From Candidatus Eiseniibacteriota bacterium (lineage in GTDB: Bacteria; Eisenbacteria; RBG-16-71-46; CAIMUX01), in contig JAKQSZ010000010.1 of the NCBI GenBank assembly GCA_029569475.1, forward strand, positions 1 through 18,545: DNA of 18,545 nt, written 5' to 3'. This document shows, in pieces, positions 8,134 through 16,600 of the stretch (positions within the stretch are counted from its first letter, which is position 1; every line of letters starts with the position of its first letter). The translations under genes were made by a program, and so were the position numbers. A model generated the notes under the pieces. That model saw nothing but the letters and a program-made list of their open reading frames with translations. It did no database searches and had not been told where the DNA came from.

Positions 8134-8513
8134 CAGGATTCCTCCCTATGCGAGGCGGGGCCCCGCGTGTTCGTCTTCGACTGTCGGGAAAGCCGGTCGT
8201 GCAACCGGCAGCAGCGGGGGGCCCCTTGCAGCACCGGGCCTCCTTCCATGCGAAGGGCCTTGCCGTGAACGAGCGCGTCGGCCACCTTCCGATGCGCGGA
8301 CTCAACCACGCGGCTGAAGGTGGGGCGCGAGATCCGCATCATGGCGGCGGCCTCTTCCTGATAACGGCCCTCCAGATCAGCCAGGCGGAGTGCCTCGAAC
8401 TCGTCCAACGTCAAGACGACCTCCTCGAGCTGAGAGACGGGGATGCCGATCGGCTTGAAGATCGCGGCAGCAGGCGTCCCGGCGACGCGCCGCTGGCAGA
8501 ATGGTCTGGGCAT
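8133..8513 (-). CDS. DUF134 family helix-turn-helix protein
   Basis: The protein has 126 residues, slightly longer than the ~100 typical of the family because of a Ser/Arg-rich tail. It begins with the family's MPRP-type start, followed by F-K-P-x-G-I-P at 19-25, then L-T-L-D-E-F-E-A-L-R-L-A-D at 34-46, the hallmark of DUF134. Residues ~51-81 form a sigma-region-4-like helix-turn-helix (YQEEAAAMMRISRPTFSRVV), so it should bind DNA. Cys101-Cys102 and His105 could be metal ligands. GGGAGG six bases before the ATG sets the start. It is the first gene of an operon with the NifX-like gene, and a near-palindrome lies within its own promoter, which fits autoregulation; that link is inferred. The inducing signal is unknown, perhaps iron, molybdenum or redox state. 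Confidence 0.9.
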   Translation of the reverse strand: MPRPFCQRRVAGTPAAAIFKPIGIPVSQLEEVVLTLDEFEALRLADLEGRYQEEAAAMMRISRPTFSRVVESAHRKVADALVHGKALRMEGGPVLQGAPRCCRLHDRLSRQSKTNTRGPASHREES

Positions 8514-8531
8514 GTCCTACCTCCCAGTTTC

Positions 8532-8560
8532 ATTGTGGACATATGTTCACATTATGGCAA
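8532..8560 (-). promoter_or_regulatory. Likely promoter of the DUF134-NifX operon
   Basis: Reading the minus strand, TTGCCA (8560-8555; five of six matches to TTGACA) is followed by exactly 17 bases and CACAAT (8537-8532; four of six matches to TATAAT). The predicted transcript start near 8525 falls almost at the ribosome binding site, so the leader would be very short. The call rests on spacing and on the operator that fills the spacer. Confidence 0.5.
8534..8551. promoter_or_regulatory. 18-bp near-palindromic operator
   Basis: TGTGGACATATGTTCACA is an inverted repeat centred on CATATG with a single mismatched pair (G/T at positions 5 and 14). It covers the spacer between the putative -35 and -10 of the DUF134 gene and lies about 90 bases upstream of the divergent thioesterase. 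This position suits a repressor that blocks polymerase. DUF134 itself is the obvious candidate; a CRP-like (TGTGA-N6-TCACA-like) regulator is the alternative. Confidence 0.6.
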
Positions 8561-8640
8561 GATCCAACTTGGCCGTCGCGCGGCCAGAAGGCGGAGTCCG
8601 CACACGCGCGTTGGAACCGGCTGAAGGGGGGCGGTTTGGA

Positions 8641-9105
8641 ATGGAAACCAGCAACGACCTGGAGATCAGCGTCCTGAACGGGCATGCTCACTGCCTCCTT
8701 TGCGGCCACCACAATCCGGCATCCTGGGGGCTCTGCTTTCACCACGGGGAAGGGACCAGCGTCCATGCGGCACTGCCGCCCAGCGCGGGCCTGCAGGGTT
8801 ACGAAGGCGTGCTGCACGGGGGCGTCTTGTGCGCTCTCCTCGACGCCGCGATGACACACTGCCTCTTCCATCGCGGGGTGCGGGCGTTCACCGCTGATCT
8901 GCATGTTCGTTTCCTCGAGCCCGTCTCGTCGGCGGAGGGTGTGCGGGTGCGCGCATGGATCGTAGCGGAGCATTCTCCCCTCTACCGGCTCGCTTCGGAG
9001 ATCGTGCAAGGAGATCGCGTGATGGCCAGAGGAGAGGCCAGGTTCATGAAGCGCCGCGCTCTGGCAGCGGATCGCCATAGCGAGGGCCGGCGCGCCGGCG
9101 ACTGA
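8641..9105 (+). CDS. PaaI-type hotdog-fold thioesterase
   Basis: The protein has 154 residues. ATG at 8641 is preceded by AAGGGGGG; an upstream in-frame ATG at 8443 would overlap the divergent DUF134 gene and is rejected. The motif G-x-x-H-G-G at 56-61 with Asp68 (GVLHGGVLCALLDAAM) is the acyl-CoA thioesterase signature of the PaaI/hotdog family, and TADLHVRFLEPV (84-95) is the central strand. The N-terminus has CLLCGHHNP (Cys18, Cys21), a C-x-x-C-G-x-x-N-P element seen in one hotdog subgroup. Such enzymes hydrolyse aryl- or acyl-CoA thioesters in the cytoplasm; the substrate here is unknown. It is read away from the DUF134 promoter, so the shared region could regulate both. Confidence 0.85.
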   Translation: METSNDLEISVLNGHAHCLLCGHHNPASWGLCFHHGEGTSVHAALPPSAGLQGYEGVLHGGVLCALLDAAMTHCLFHRGVRAFTADLHVRFLEPVSSAEGVRVRAWIVAEHSPLYRLASEIVQGDRVMARGEARFMKRRALAADRHSEGRRAGD

Positions 9106-9746
9106 CGCACTGTGCATCTGTGGCGCACACTCACTGCGACAATGTCCTCGCCGTCATGGGTAATCCGCGCAGTCGCTTCCTTTGCGGCTCGGCCGGCGGC
9201 GCGCTCGCCCGACCACGCCCCTAACGCGTCGCCGTCGAGGGTGAATGGCCAGAGCTCGGTTGCCAGGCGCCGGGGATCACGGAGGTAGTCCTGCGGGGAC
9301 GGATAGCCGCGGGGTCACGCCTCGTGATCTCTCGCGCCAGCGACCCTGCATCCCAGCAAGGGCAATACAACGGCAGACAGGACAGGCCATGACCAAGGAT
9401 TGGGGCCGGCAATCCCGATCCAGGACTGACGTGATAAGATGGGCTTGATGCGTTAGCTGCGGCACAGGAGGGGTCGATGCCTCCTTGCTGGCCGGACGGT
9501 TCGAGTGCGTCCCGCTGCGAAGTCGGATGAGCCTGCATCCGCCACGTCGCACGTGTCCGGCCTGGAAGGCATCGCGGATCGCCCGGCAGCTCCCGGGTTG
9601 CCCGGCAGCTCCCGGGTTGTCCGGCAGCTCCGCCGGACCGGCTCCGACCGCCGCCGATGGAAGACCTTGCCGGGCTCGGTCCGGCATCCCATGGCCTCGA
9701 GGCGCAGGCATCTCCCGCCATCGAGAACACCGACAGAGAGGACCGC
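9106..9746. other. Long intergenic leader before the ABC importer, no supported gene
   Basis: These 641 bases separate the thioesterase from the importer operon. No complete gene is supported. An imperfect AGGAGG/CCTCCT inverted repeat near 9468-9487 encloses an ATG with a ribosome-binding-like string, which would encode only about 15 residues. A 19-bp tandem repeat lies at 9582-9631. The importer's promoter is probably here, but no clear -35/-10 pair stands out. Confidence 0.45.
9582..9631. repeat. 19-bp tandem repeat, about 2.6 copies
   Basis: The unit CCCGGCAGCTCCCGGGTTG occurs at 9582-9600 and 9601-9619 without change, followed by a partial third copy, TCCGGCAGCTCC, at 9620-9631. Each unit holds the palindromes CAGCTC-like and CCCGGG, so the transcript could fold. 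It sits about 115 bases upstream of the binding-protein start codon, in what is probably the operon leader. Confidence 0.85.
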
Positions 9747-10997
9747 ATGAGGAATTGCTGGCATCTCATCGCCCTGGGGCTGCTCGTCCTCGCCGGGTGC
9801 GGACGGTCTCGTGACTCCGGCAGCATCGTGCTCCGGTTCCTGGAACGTCCCGATCAGGGAGGTGGGTGGGAGGAGATCATCCAGGCTTTCGAATCCGCGA
9901 ACCCGGGTGTCGACGTCCAGCTCATCGAAGGACCCGCCTCCACCGACACGCGCGAGTCGATGTATGCGACCGCCATGCTCGCCGGGCAAGACGTCTACGA
10001 CCTCGTCTACATGGATGTGATCTGGGTTCCGAAGTTCGCCTCCCAGCAGTGGCTGCTTCCGCTGGACGATCTGCTGCCTCCGCCGGAACGCGAGGCCTTC
10101 TTTCCGGGAGACATCGAAGGTTCGATCTACGAAGGCAAGCTCTACCGGATTCCCGTGCGGTCGGATGCCGGAGTCCTCTTCTACCGGTCGGACCTGGTGC
10201 CGACGCCACCGCAGACGTTCGAAGAGCTCGACAGCCTGGCCGCTTCCCTGGCCAATCCGCCTGATCAATGGGGATTCGTTTTCCAGGGGACCCAGTACGA
10301 GGGACTCGTCTGCACCTTTCTCGAGGTCCTGTGGGGCCATGGCGGCGACCTTCTGGATGCCGGCGGCGAGGTTGTCCTGGATCGTCCCGCAGGAGTCGAG
10401 GCTCTGCGTTGGCTCGCCTCCACCGTGGGACGGATCGCGCCTCCGGCCGTGACCACCTACCAGGAGGAGGAATCGCGGCAGGCCTTCCAGGAAGGGCGGG
10501 CTTTGTTCCTGCGCAACTGGCCCTACGTCTGGAGCAAGGCCCAGGAGGACGGATCTCCCGTGAAGGGCCACGTGGGGATCGCCCGGATGCCGCACACCGA
10601 GGGCGCCTCCTCCGCGGCGACGCTGGGCGGCTGGGGATTCGGCATCGCGCGAACCTGCAAGCATCCCGAGGCGGCCCGCGCCTTTGTCAAGTTCGCGACG
10701 AGCGCCGAGTCGATGAAGATCCTCGACCGCCGCAACGGGGCGATCCCGGCGCGGCAGGGGCTGTATGAAGATCCCGAACTGGTGCAGGCGCATCCGTATT
10801 ATCCCGACCTCCGCGAGGTCCTTCTCGCGGCCCGGCCGCGGCCGGTGCACCCGAAGTACGCGCGGATCTCGAGCATCCTGCAGGCGCAGGTGAGCGCGGC
10901 GCTGGTCGGGCGCGCCGAGCCGGAGGCGGCGATCCGAAGCGCGGCCGAGGAGATTCGCCGTGTGCTCGCCGCGTCGGGCGCGGAGAGCCGGCCTTGA
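9747..10997 (+). CDS. ABC importer sugar-binding lipoprotein
   Basis: The protein has 416 residues. ATG at 9747 has GAGAGGA upstream and begins a lipoprotein signal, with lipobox L-A-G-C ending at Cys18; the frame extended to 9657 lacks this. The mature part has family-1 extracellular solute-binding features: a WEEIIQAFESANPGVDV segment near 41-57, YDLVYMDVIW, LLPLDDLLP, a G-x-x-Y-x-G-K-L-Y-R-I-P strand, LFYRSDLV and FLRNWPYVWS near residues 253-262. The last resembles trehalose/maltose-type binding proteins. It would be anchored outside the cytoplasmic membrane and deliver a carbohydrate to the permeases encoded next. The stop overlaps the next start by four bases. The sugar is not determined by the sequence; oligosaccharides such as trehalose or maltose are plausible. 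Confidence 0.9.
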   Translation: MRNCWHLIALGLLVLAGCGRSRDSGSIVLRFLERPDQGGGWEEIIQAFESANPGVDVQLIEGPASTDTRESMYATAMLAGQDVYDLVYMDVIWVPKFASQQWLLPLDDLLPPPEREAFFPGDIEGSIYEGKLYRIPVRSDAGVLFYRSDLVPTPPQTFEELDSLAASLANPPDQWGFVFQGTQYEGLVCTFLEVLWGHGGDLLDAGGEVVLDRPAGVEALRWLASTVGRIAPPAVTTYQEEESRQAFQEGRALFLRNWPYVWSKAQEDGSPVKGHVGIARMPHTEGASSAATLGGWGFGIARTCKHPEAARAFVKFATSAESMKILDRRNGAIPARQGLYEDPELVQAHPYYPDLREVLLAARPRPVHPKYARISSILQAQVSAALVGRAEPEAAIRSAAEEIRRVLAASGAESRP

Positions 10998-11890
10998 CAC
11001 GGACGCCTCGCGTGAGACCGGCCGAAGGCCGGATCCGCCGGTTCCGATCCGCCGGGGGCTGGATCCGCCGGCTCGGGCCGGCCGAGATGCTGTTCCTGGC
11101 GCCCGCTGTCCTTCTCCTGACGGCGGTGATTCTGCTTCCGGTCGTCCTGGTGCTCCCCACCGGCCTGCGGCACGCCTCCCTGCTGGCGGATGATCCGCTG
11201 CTGTTGCCGATTGCTCGCAACACCCTCCTCTTCGCGGCGGCGTCGCTTCCTTTGGAGCTGATCCTGGGGACGCTGTCGGCGCTGCTGCTCGACCGGCAGT
11301 TCCGGGGACGCGGCGTGGTCCGGTCGTTCGCCCTGCTCCCCTGGGCGTTGCCGACCGCGGTCATGGCCATGGCGTGGAGATGGATCTTCAACGACACCTA
11401 CGGCATGGTGAGCGCCCTGGCGGCGCTGTTCGGGGCCAGCGGTTCGGCCGCGTGGCTGGGAGATCCCACCGGGGCCTTTTGGATCCTGGTGGCGGCGGAT
11501 GTCTGGAAGACCACGCCGTTCGTGACTGTCCTGGTGCTCGCCGGACTCCAGTCGATTCCGAGCGAGTTGCACGAGGCCATGGAGGTGGACGGAGCGGGAC
11601 CCGTGCGCCGGTTCTTCTGGATCACCCTGCCGCTGCTCCGCCCCGCGTTGGCGATCGCCATCGTCTTCCGTCTCATCCAGGCGCTGGGCATCTTCGACCT
11701 GCCCTGGGTGCTCACGGGAGGCGGGCCGGCCAATGCCACCCGGACGATCGCGATCCACATCTATGACCAGTACTTCCGTTTCGGGGAGAGCGGCTACGGC
11801 GCGGCCATCACGCTGGCGGCCGCGGCCGGGATGTTCGCGCTGGCGGGGGGAATCGGCCTTCTCGTCCGGGGCAGGAGAAGGTGGGCATGA
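10994..11890 (+). CDS. ABC sugar importer permease, MalF/ThuF-type
   Basis: The protein has 298 residues. The start is a TTG overlapping the previous stop (TTGA); the alternative is an ATG at residue 32, just before the first membrane helix. The N-terminus is Arg-rich, followed by about six membrane helices. The permease signature E-A-x-x-x-D-G with I-x-L-P is present (LHEAMEVDGAG...ITLPLL, residues 192-215), which docks the ATPase. GGGPANAT near 242-249 is typical of MalF-type sugar permeases. It is translationally coupled to the genes on both sides and pairs with the second permease to form the channel. Confidence 0.92.
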   Translation: MTRTPRVRPAEGRIRRFRSAGGWIRRLGPAEMLFLAPAVLLLTAVILLPVVLVLPTGLRHASLLADDPLLLPIARNTLLFAAASLPLELILGTLSALLLDRQFRGRGVVRSFALLPWALPTAVMAMAWRWIFNDTYGMVSALAALFGASGSAAWLGDPTGAFWILVAADVWKTTPFVTVLVLAGLQSIPSELHEAMEVDGAGPVRRFFWITLPLLRPALAIAIVFRLIQALGIFDLPWVLTGGGPANATRTIAIHIYDQYFRFGESGYGAAITLAAAAGMFALAGGIGLLVRGRRRWA

Positions 11891-12708
11891 AACGGATCGG
11901 ATTTGCGGTGTCGGTGATCTGCCTGATTCTGCTGAGCACCGTGCCCTTCCTCTGGCCGCTCGTCACGTCGATCAAGAGCGAGGCGGAGATCTCGACCGCT
12001 CCGCCCACGCTCCTGCCGCGCCAGCTCTCGGTCAGCGCCTACCAGGAGATCTTCGAGCAGCGCCCCTTCGCGCGCTACATCCTGAACAGCTTCATCGTGG
12101 CCCTGGGCTCCACGGCGCTGGCCATCGCGGCGGGGAGCGCGGCCGCCTATGCGCTCTCCCGGATGCGGCCCGCGCGGGCCGGGGCGATCGAGGCGATCTT
12201 CCTGCTGGCCGGCCTGTTTCCGCCGGCGGTGTTGCTCGTCCCGCTCTTCACCGCGGCCCGCGTGCTGCAGGCCGTGGACAGCTACTGGGGTCTGATCCTG
12301 GCGCATGCCGCCTTCAATCTCCCCCTGGCCGTCTGGTCTCTGGCCTCGTTCTTCCGCGGGTTGCCGCGCGACCTGGAGGATGCCGCGCGGATCGACGGGT
12401 TCTCCCGTCTGCAATTCTACCGGCGCATCCTTCTGCCGTTGTCGGCGCCGGCCGTGGCGGCCGCGGCGATCATCGTCTTCATCTTCTCGTGGAACGAGTT
12501 TGTCATCGCCCTGACCTTCATGCAGCGCGACGCCATGCGCACCGTGCCGGTCGGCATCGCCATGCTGAGCGGCACGAGCGCCTACGAGGTGCCCTGGGGC
12601 CAGGTCTCGGCCGCCATCGTGCTCACGACGCTGCCGGTCGTGATCGCGGTGCTGGCGCTGCAGCGGAGGATCCTGGGAGGTCTGACCGCGGGAGCCGTCA
12701 AGGGATGA
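11887..12708 (+). CDS. ABC sugar importer permease, MalG/ThuG-type
   Basis: The protein has 273 residues from the ATG at 11887, which overlaps the previous stop (ATGA); a GTG two codons earlier is possible. It has an N-terminal helix, then the usual six-helix carbohydrate permease plan. The EAA-loop variant is LEDAARIDGFSR...RILLPL (residues 163-185), and SWNEFVIALTF at 201-211 is a strong MalG-family signature. The gene forms the second half of the heterodimeric membrane channel. The ATPase gene starts 40 bases after its stop. Confidence 0.93.
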   Translation: MKRIGFAVSVICLILLSTVPFLWPLVTSIKSEAEISTAPPTLLPRQLSVSAYQEIFEQRPFARYILNSFIVALGSTALAIAAGSAAAYALSRMRPARAGAIEAIFLLAGLFPPAVLLVPLFTAARVLQAVDSYWGLILAHAAFNLPLAVWSLASFFRGLPRDLEDAARIDGFSRLQFYRRILLPLSAPAVAAAAIIVFIFSWNEFVIALTFMQRDAMRTVPVGIAMLSGTSAYEVPWGQVSAAIVLTTLPVVIAVLALQRRILGGLTAGAVKG

Positions 12709-12748
12709 GGCTTCCCTGCGGGAGGCCGCGACGGAGTCGGGGAGGAGC

Positions 12749-13849
<1,101 letters not shown>

Positions 13850-13875
13850 GGCCGCGCCGGTCTCTCCCTGGAAGA

Positions 13876-14352
13876 TCAGCCGCGGCGGGCGGCCTCGATG
13901 ACGGCAACATCGATCTTCGTCATCGGCATCATCGCCTCGAAGGCCCGCCTCGCCTCGTCGCCTCCGCGCGCGAGAGCTTCGGTCAACACGCGCGGGGTGA
14001 TCTGCCAGGACAAGCCCCAGCGGTCCTTGCACCATCCGCACTGGCTCTCCTGGCCGCCGTTGCCGACGATGGCATTCCAGTAGCGGTCGGTCTCCTCCTG
14101 GTTCTCCGTCGCGATCTGGAAGGAGAATGCCTCGGTGTGAGGGAACACCGGGCCGCCGTTGAGTCCGAGGCAGGGGATGCCGCACACCGTGAATTCCACC
14201 GTGAGGACGTCTCCCTTCTTACCTCCCGGATAGTCGGACGGAGCCTGGTGCACCGCGGTCACTTCGCTGTCCGGAAAGGTCGCGGCGTAAAACCGCGCGG
14301 CTTCCAGGGCATCTTTGTCGAACCAGAGGCAGATCGTGTTCTTTGGCGTCAT
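13876..14352 (-). CDS. VOC-superfamily PhnB-like protein (3-demethylubiquinone methyltransferase-like fold)
   Basis: The protein has 158 residues. The ATG at 14352 is preceded by GAGAGGAG; the longer frame to 14739 runs through a terminator and is rejected. The match is to the PhnB-like/3-dmu-9_3-mt VOC family: N-terminal I-C-L-W-F-D-x-x-A-x-E-A-A-x-F-Y, LNGGPVFPHTEAFSF at 64-78, Q-x-E-x-D-R-Y-W-N at 85-93, CGWCKDRWGLSWQITP at 105-120, and a C-terminal M-M-x-M-x-K-I-D-V. Although some are annotated as methyltransferases, members lack an S-adenosylmethionine fold and most have no proven activity. It converges on the importer ATPase gene, with only 26 bases between stops. Its function is unknown. 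Confidence 0.9.
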   Translation of the reverse strand: MTPKNTICLWFDKDALEAARFYAATFPDSEVTAVHQAPSDYPGGKKGDVLTVEFTVCGIPCLGLNGGPVFPHTEAFSFQIATENQEETDRYWNAIVGNGGQESQCGWCKDRWGLSWQITPRVLTEALARGGDEARRAFEAMMPMTKIDVAVIEAARRG

Positions 14353-14481
14353 TTGAGGCACTCCTCTCGTGCGCTCCTGCTCATGACAGGAAAGAGCGCC
14401 GTCTGGTTTCCCGCGATTCCCACGGCCGGCGCGGCATCGTAGCAGCGCCAGCGGGTGCCCGACAAGGGGACCAAAACAGCA

Positions 14482-14506
14482 CGAGGGCGCCCCGGCGGCG
14501 CCCTCG
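14482..14506 (-). terminator. Rho-independent terminator-like hairpin
   Basis: A perfect 10-bp stem CGAGGGCGCC / GGCGCCCTCG closes a 5-base loop. It lies 34 bases past the stop of the small secreted-protein gene on the minus strand and is followed on that strand by TGCTGTTTTGG. On the plus strand CTTGTTTCT follows, so weak bidirectional action is possible. Confidence 0.7.
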
Positions 14507-14539
14507 CTTGTTTCTACTTGATGGAGCCGCGCAGGGGAT

Positions 14540-15196
14540 CTACCGGTACAGCATCCTGATCTTGCCCCAGCTGCTGGTCTCGACCGGCACCGCGATCTCG
14601 CTGTCGGGCACAAGAACGTGATTCTCGACGCTGCCATCGGACGCGGGCGCGACCGGGTCGACATCCGGCTCCGTAAACCCTGCGTTCCAGGCGGCGTTGT
14701 CGACTCCGCCGACGCGGCCGTTCTTGGAGTAGAAGTCACCCCACACCGGCTCGCGCGGGCTGTCGAAGCTGATATGGGTGATCAGGCCGCGCGCCCCGTC
14801 GAACTTGATCGCGTTCATCTCGCCGGGCATCCCGGGATTGCTCGGACCGGGGCCGAACGGGCCGAGCTCCACGGAGGTGAAGTCACCCGTCGGGTTCCAG
14901 AGATCGTCCAGCGTGAAGACGTCCGAGACCTCCAGGATGAAGTGGCTGGTTTCTCCAGCGATGTGCTCGAAGGTATACGAGTAGTGCCACGTGTTGTCCG
15001 GGTTCTGCGTCACCTCCCATGAAATGAGCGCGGGGCCCGGATCGATCCACTGGCCGGTGCCAGTCACCCCAGCAGGGGTGGACAGGGATCCGGTGTATGC
15101 CTGAGCGGCGATCGGGAGAGAGACGGTGAGCAGAGCCAGGCATCCGCCCGCGATGGCGCGATGGATTGCCCGGCAGGAGTGTATCCCTGTTCTCAT
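14540..15196 (-). CDS. Small secreted protein of unknown function
   Basis: The protein has 218 residues from the ATG at 15196, which is preceded by ACGGAGGCACC; the extended frame to 15250 is less likely. A signal peptide ends near AAQA-YTG (residues 33-34). The mature part is rich in aromatic and acidic residues, with WEVTQNPDNTWHYSYTFEH and SHFILEVSDVFTLDDLWNP, a look shared with many PEP-CTERM-type secreted proteins, but it ends in GKIRMLYR with no PEP motif, final helix or FlgD-like module. I do not recognise a family. It stands alone, followed by its own terminator. Confidence 0.8.
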   Translation of the reverse strand: MRTGIHSCRAIHRAIAGGCLALLTVSLPIAAQAYTGSLSTPAGVTGTGQWIDPGPALISWEVTQNPDNTWHYSYTFEHIAGETSHFILEVSDVFTLDDLWNPTGDFTSVELGPFGPGPSNPGMPGEMNAIKFDGARGLITHISFDSPREPVWGDFYSKNGRVGGVDNAAWNAGFTEPDVDPVAPASDGSVENHVLVPDSEIAVPVETSSWGKIRMLYR

Positions 15197-15634
15197 GGTG
15201 CCTCCGTAAAGGGGATGTCGCGAAACGGGTGACGGCGAACGTGAGATCATACGCGATGGCGGCTGATCTGCGGAGGGAATTCCTCCGGGAACGGCGATCC
15301 TCGCCGAACGGAGTCGGACCCGGGCCGGGAGCCTCTAGGTGCTGTATAACGAGATGCTCAGTTTCTCGCGCGGCCCGATCGCCCGCCGGACGCGTAATCG
15401 CGCCCGCCACCAACCCCCCGGCCAGCCCGCCGAAAAGCCGTGGCCACCGCCAGGACCATTCCCAGCCGGGACAAGCACTTCAAGAATCCTGCAGAGCGCC
15501 GGAATCGGGAATCCAGCGCATCCGCAGGCCGCGCAGCGTGCCGGCTGTGGAGGCGGACAAGAGTCGTCTCAATCGCAGGGGTCAACACCTGTCACCGTGC
15601 GTTGGTAGGTTGCAGGTTCAGGAGAATACATCGA
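15197..15634. other. Intergenic region, nothing recognised
   Basis: These 438 bases lie between two minus-strand genes. They should contain the promoter of the small secreted protein, but no clear -35/-10 pair was found, nor a terminator after the membrane-protein gene. Open frames here are short, Arg-rich and unconvincing. Confidence 0.45.
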
Positions 15635-16600
15635 TCAGGTCGTCGAGACGTCCTGCTTCTCAAAGCGCAGCATGTAGTAGATCACTCCCGAGGAGATCGA
15701 GGCCGGGACAAGTGCCGCCACCTCGAATAGTGTTGGTAGCAGGGCGGCTGAAAGGTGGTTTGCCAGCGTGGGTTCCTGGGTGAGTGCGTTGATCACCCGG
15801 TTGGCAACGAGGAGAGGCACCAGGAGGATCAAGCCCATCAGGATGCCGACGAGCAGGATCGATCGAAGCCGGTCGGAGGTGAGAAAGCAGCTGCGGGAAA
15901 GGGCACCGAACACGCCCGGATTCTCGACGACGGCTACGGGAACCACAACGGCGAGGATCAGCCAAACGATGATGCCGACAAAAATCATCGTGAAGGTGCA
16001 GCCAAGAATCAGCAACCCTGTGACAAAGGAGACCTGGAGCACAGCTCCCAAGCGGCGAAGCCCCATCACCAGGCACTTCCTGGGCGAGACTTCGCGACCG
16101 AGAAAATGCTGATGCACACCGGAGATGACCGCTGCCTGGATCACTATATAGGCGACTGCCGATACCGCGAGGTGGAGTGCCAACTCCGGGAATACCCCCG
16201 CCCGCGACGGGATTGCCGCTTCACCTGCCGGGACGGCGGACTGAAATTCTCGGATGGCTAACCAGAACGACCCGAGCAGATACGGCAGAGTTGGCACAAG
16301 CGCGATGGCGACGAAGCGAGGAAGATGCTTCGAGCAGATGCGGAAAGTCGTGCTGACCACGGAGCCGGCTCGGAATACACGATCGGAGAGGTACGCGATT
16401 TCCCGGGGTCGGCCTTGCCTGAAACCATCGCGAACAGCCTGTCGGGTTGTTCCCTCCTCGTCGATTGCGATTTGCTCCGGCACACGAACGTTGTCCTGCG
16501 GATATCTCGCCACGTAGTCCCGAAGGTCTTCCAGTTCCGCAGGGGTCAGCTGTGCATAGTCCGGCACGACTTCGTCACGCACCTTGTCCTCCTTGATCAT
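15635..16600 (-). CDS. Polytopic membrane protein (glycerophosphodiesterase membrane-domain-like)
   Basis: The protein has 321 residues from the ATG at 16600; a GTG at 16621 would add seven residues, and neither start has a good ribosome binding site. Residues ~1-85 are a charged cytoplasmic part (LTPAELEDLRDYVARYP). About six hydrophobic helices follow. VVVPVAVVENPGVFGALSRS, followed by C-F-L-T, and the ending SGVIYYMLRFEK match the pattern of the membrane domain found in some glycerophosphoryl diester phosphodiesterases and in stand-alone proteins of unknown role. No catalytic phosphodiesterase domain is present, so enzymatic function should not be inferred. It has no operon partner. Confidence 0.8.
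   Translation of the reverse strand: MIKEDKVRDEVVPDYAQLTPAELEDLRDYVARYPQDNVRVPEQIAIDEEGTTRQAVRDGFRQGRPREIAYLSDRVFRAGSVVSTTFRICSKHLPRFVAIALVPTLPYLLGSFWLAIREFQSAVPAGEAAIPSRAGVFPELALHLAVSAVAYIVIQAAVISGVHQHFLGREVSPRKCLVMGLRRLGAVLQVSFVTGLLILGCTFTMIFVGIIVWLILAVVVPVAVVENPGVFGALSRSCFLTSDRLRSILLVGILMGLILLVPLLVANRVINALTQEPTLANHLSAALLPTLFEVAALVPASISSGVIYYMLRFEKQDVSTT

Noticed and set aside
9130..9308. Minus-strand frame with protein-like composition (reads ...YLRDPRRLATELWPFTLDGDALGAW...)
   Set aside because: It looks more protein-like than most noncoding frames, but it has no start codon after the in-frame stop near 9314, no recognised family, and runs into the antisense of the thioesterase. A gene remnant is possible but unsupported.
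9212..9458. CTAACGC and GCGTTAG about 230 bases apart, resembling attC core ends
   Set aside because: The 5' end does not fit RYYYAAC and the 3' end does not fit GTTRRRY, the spacing is longer than usual for attC, and it is 8 kb from the integrase.
9453..11000. Long minus-strand open frame (515 codons) opposite the binding-protein gene
   Set aside because: Antisense shadow; the plus strand has a lipobox, ribosome binding site and operon overlaps.
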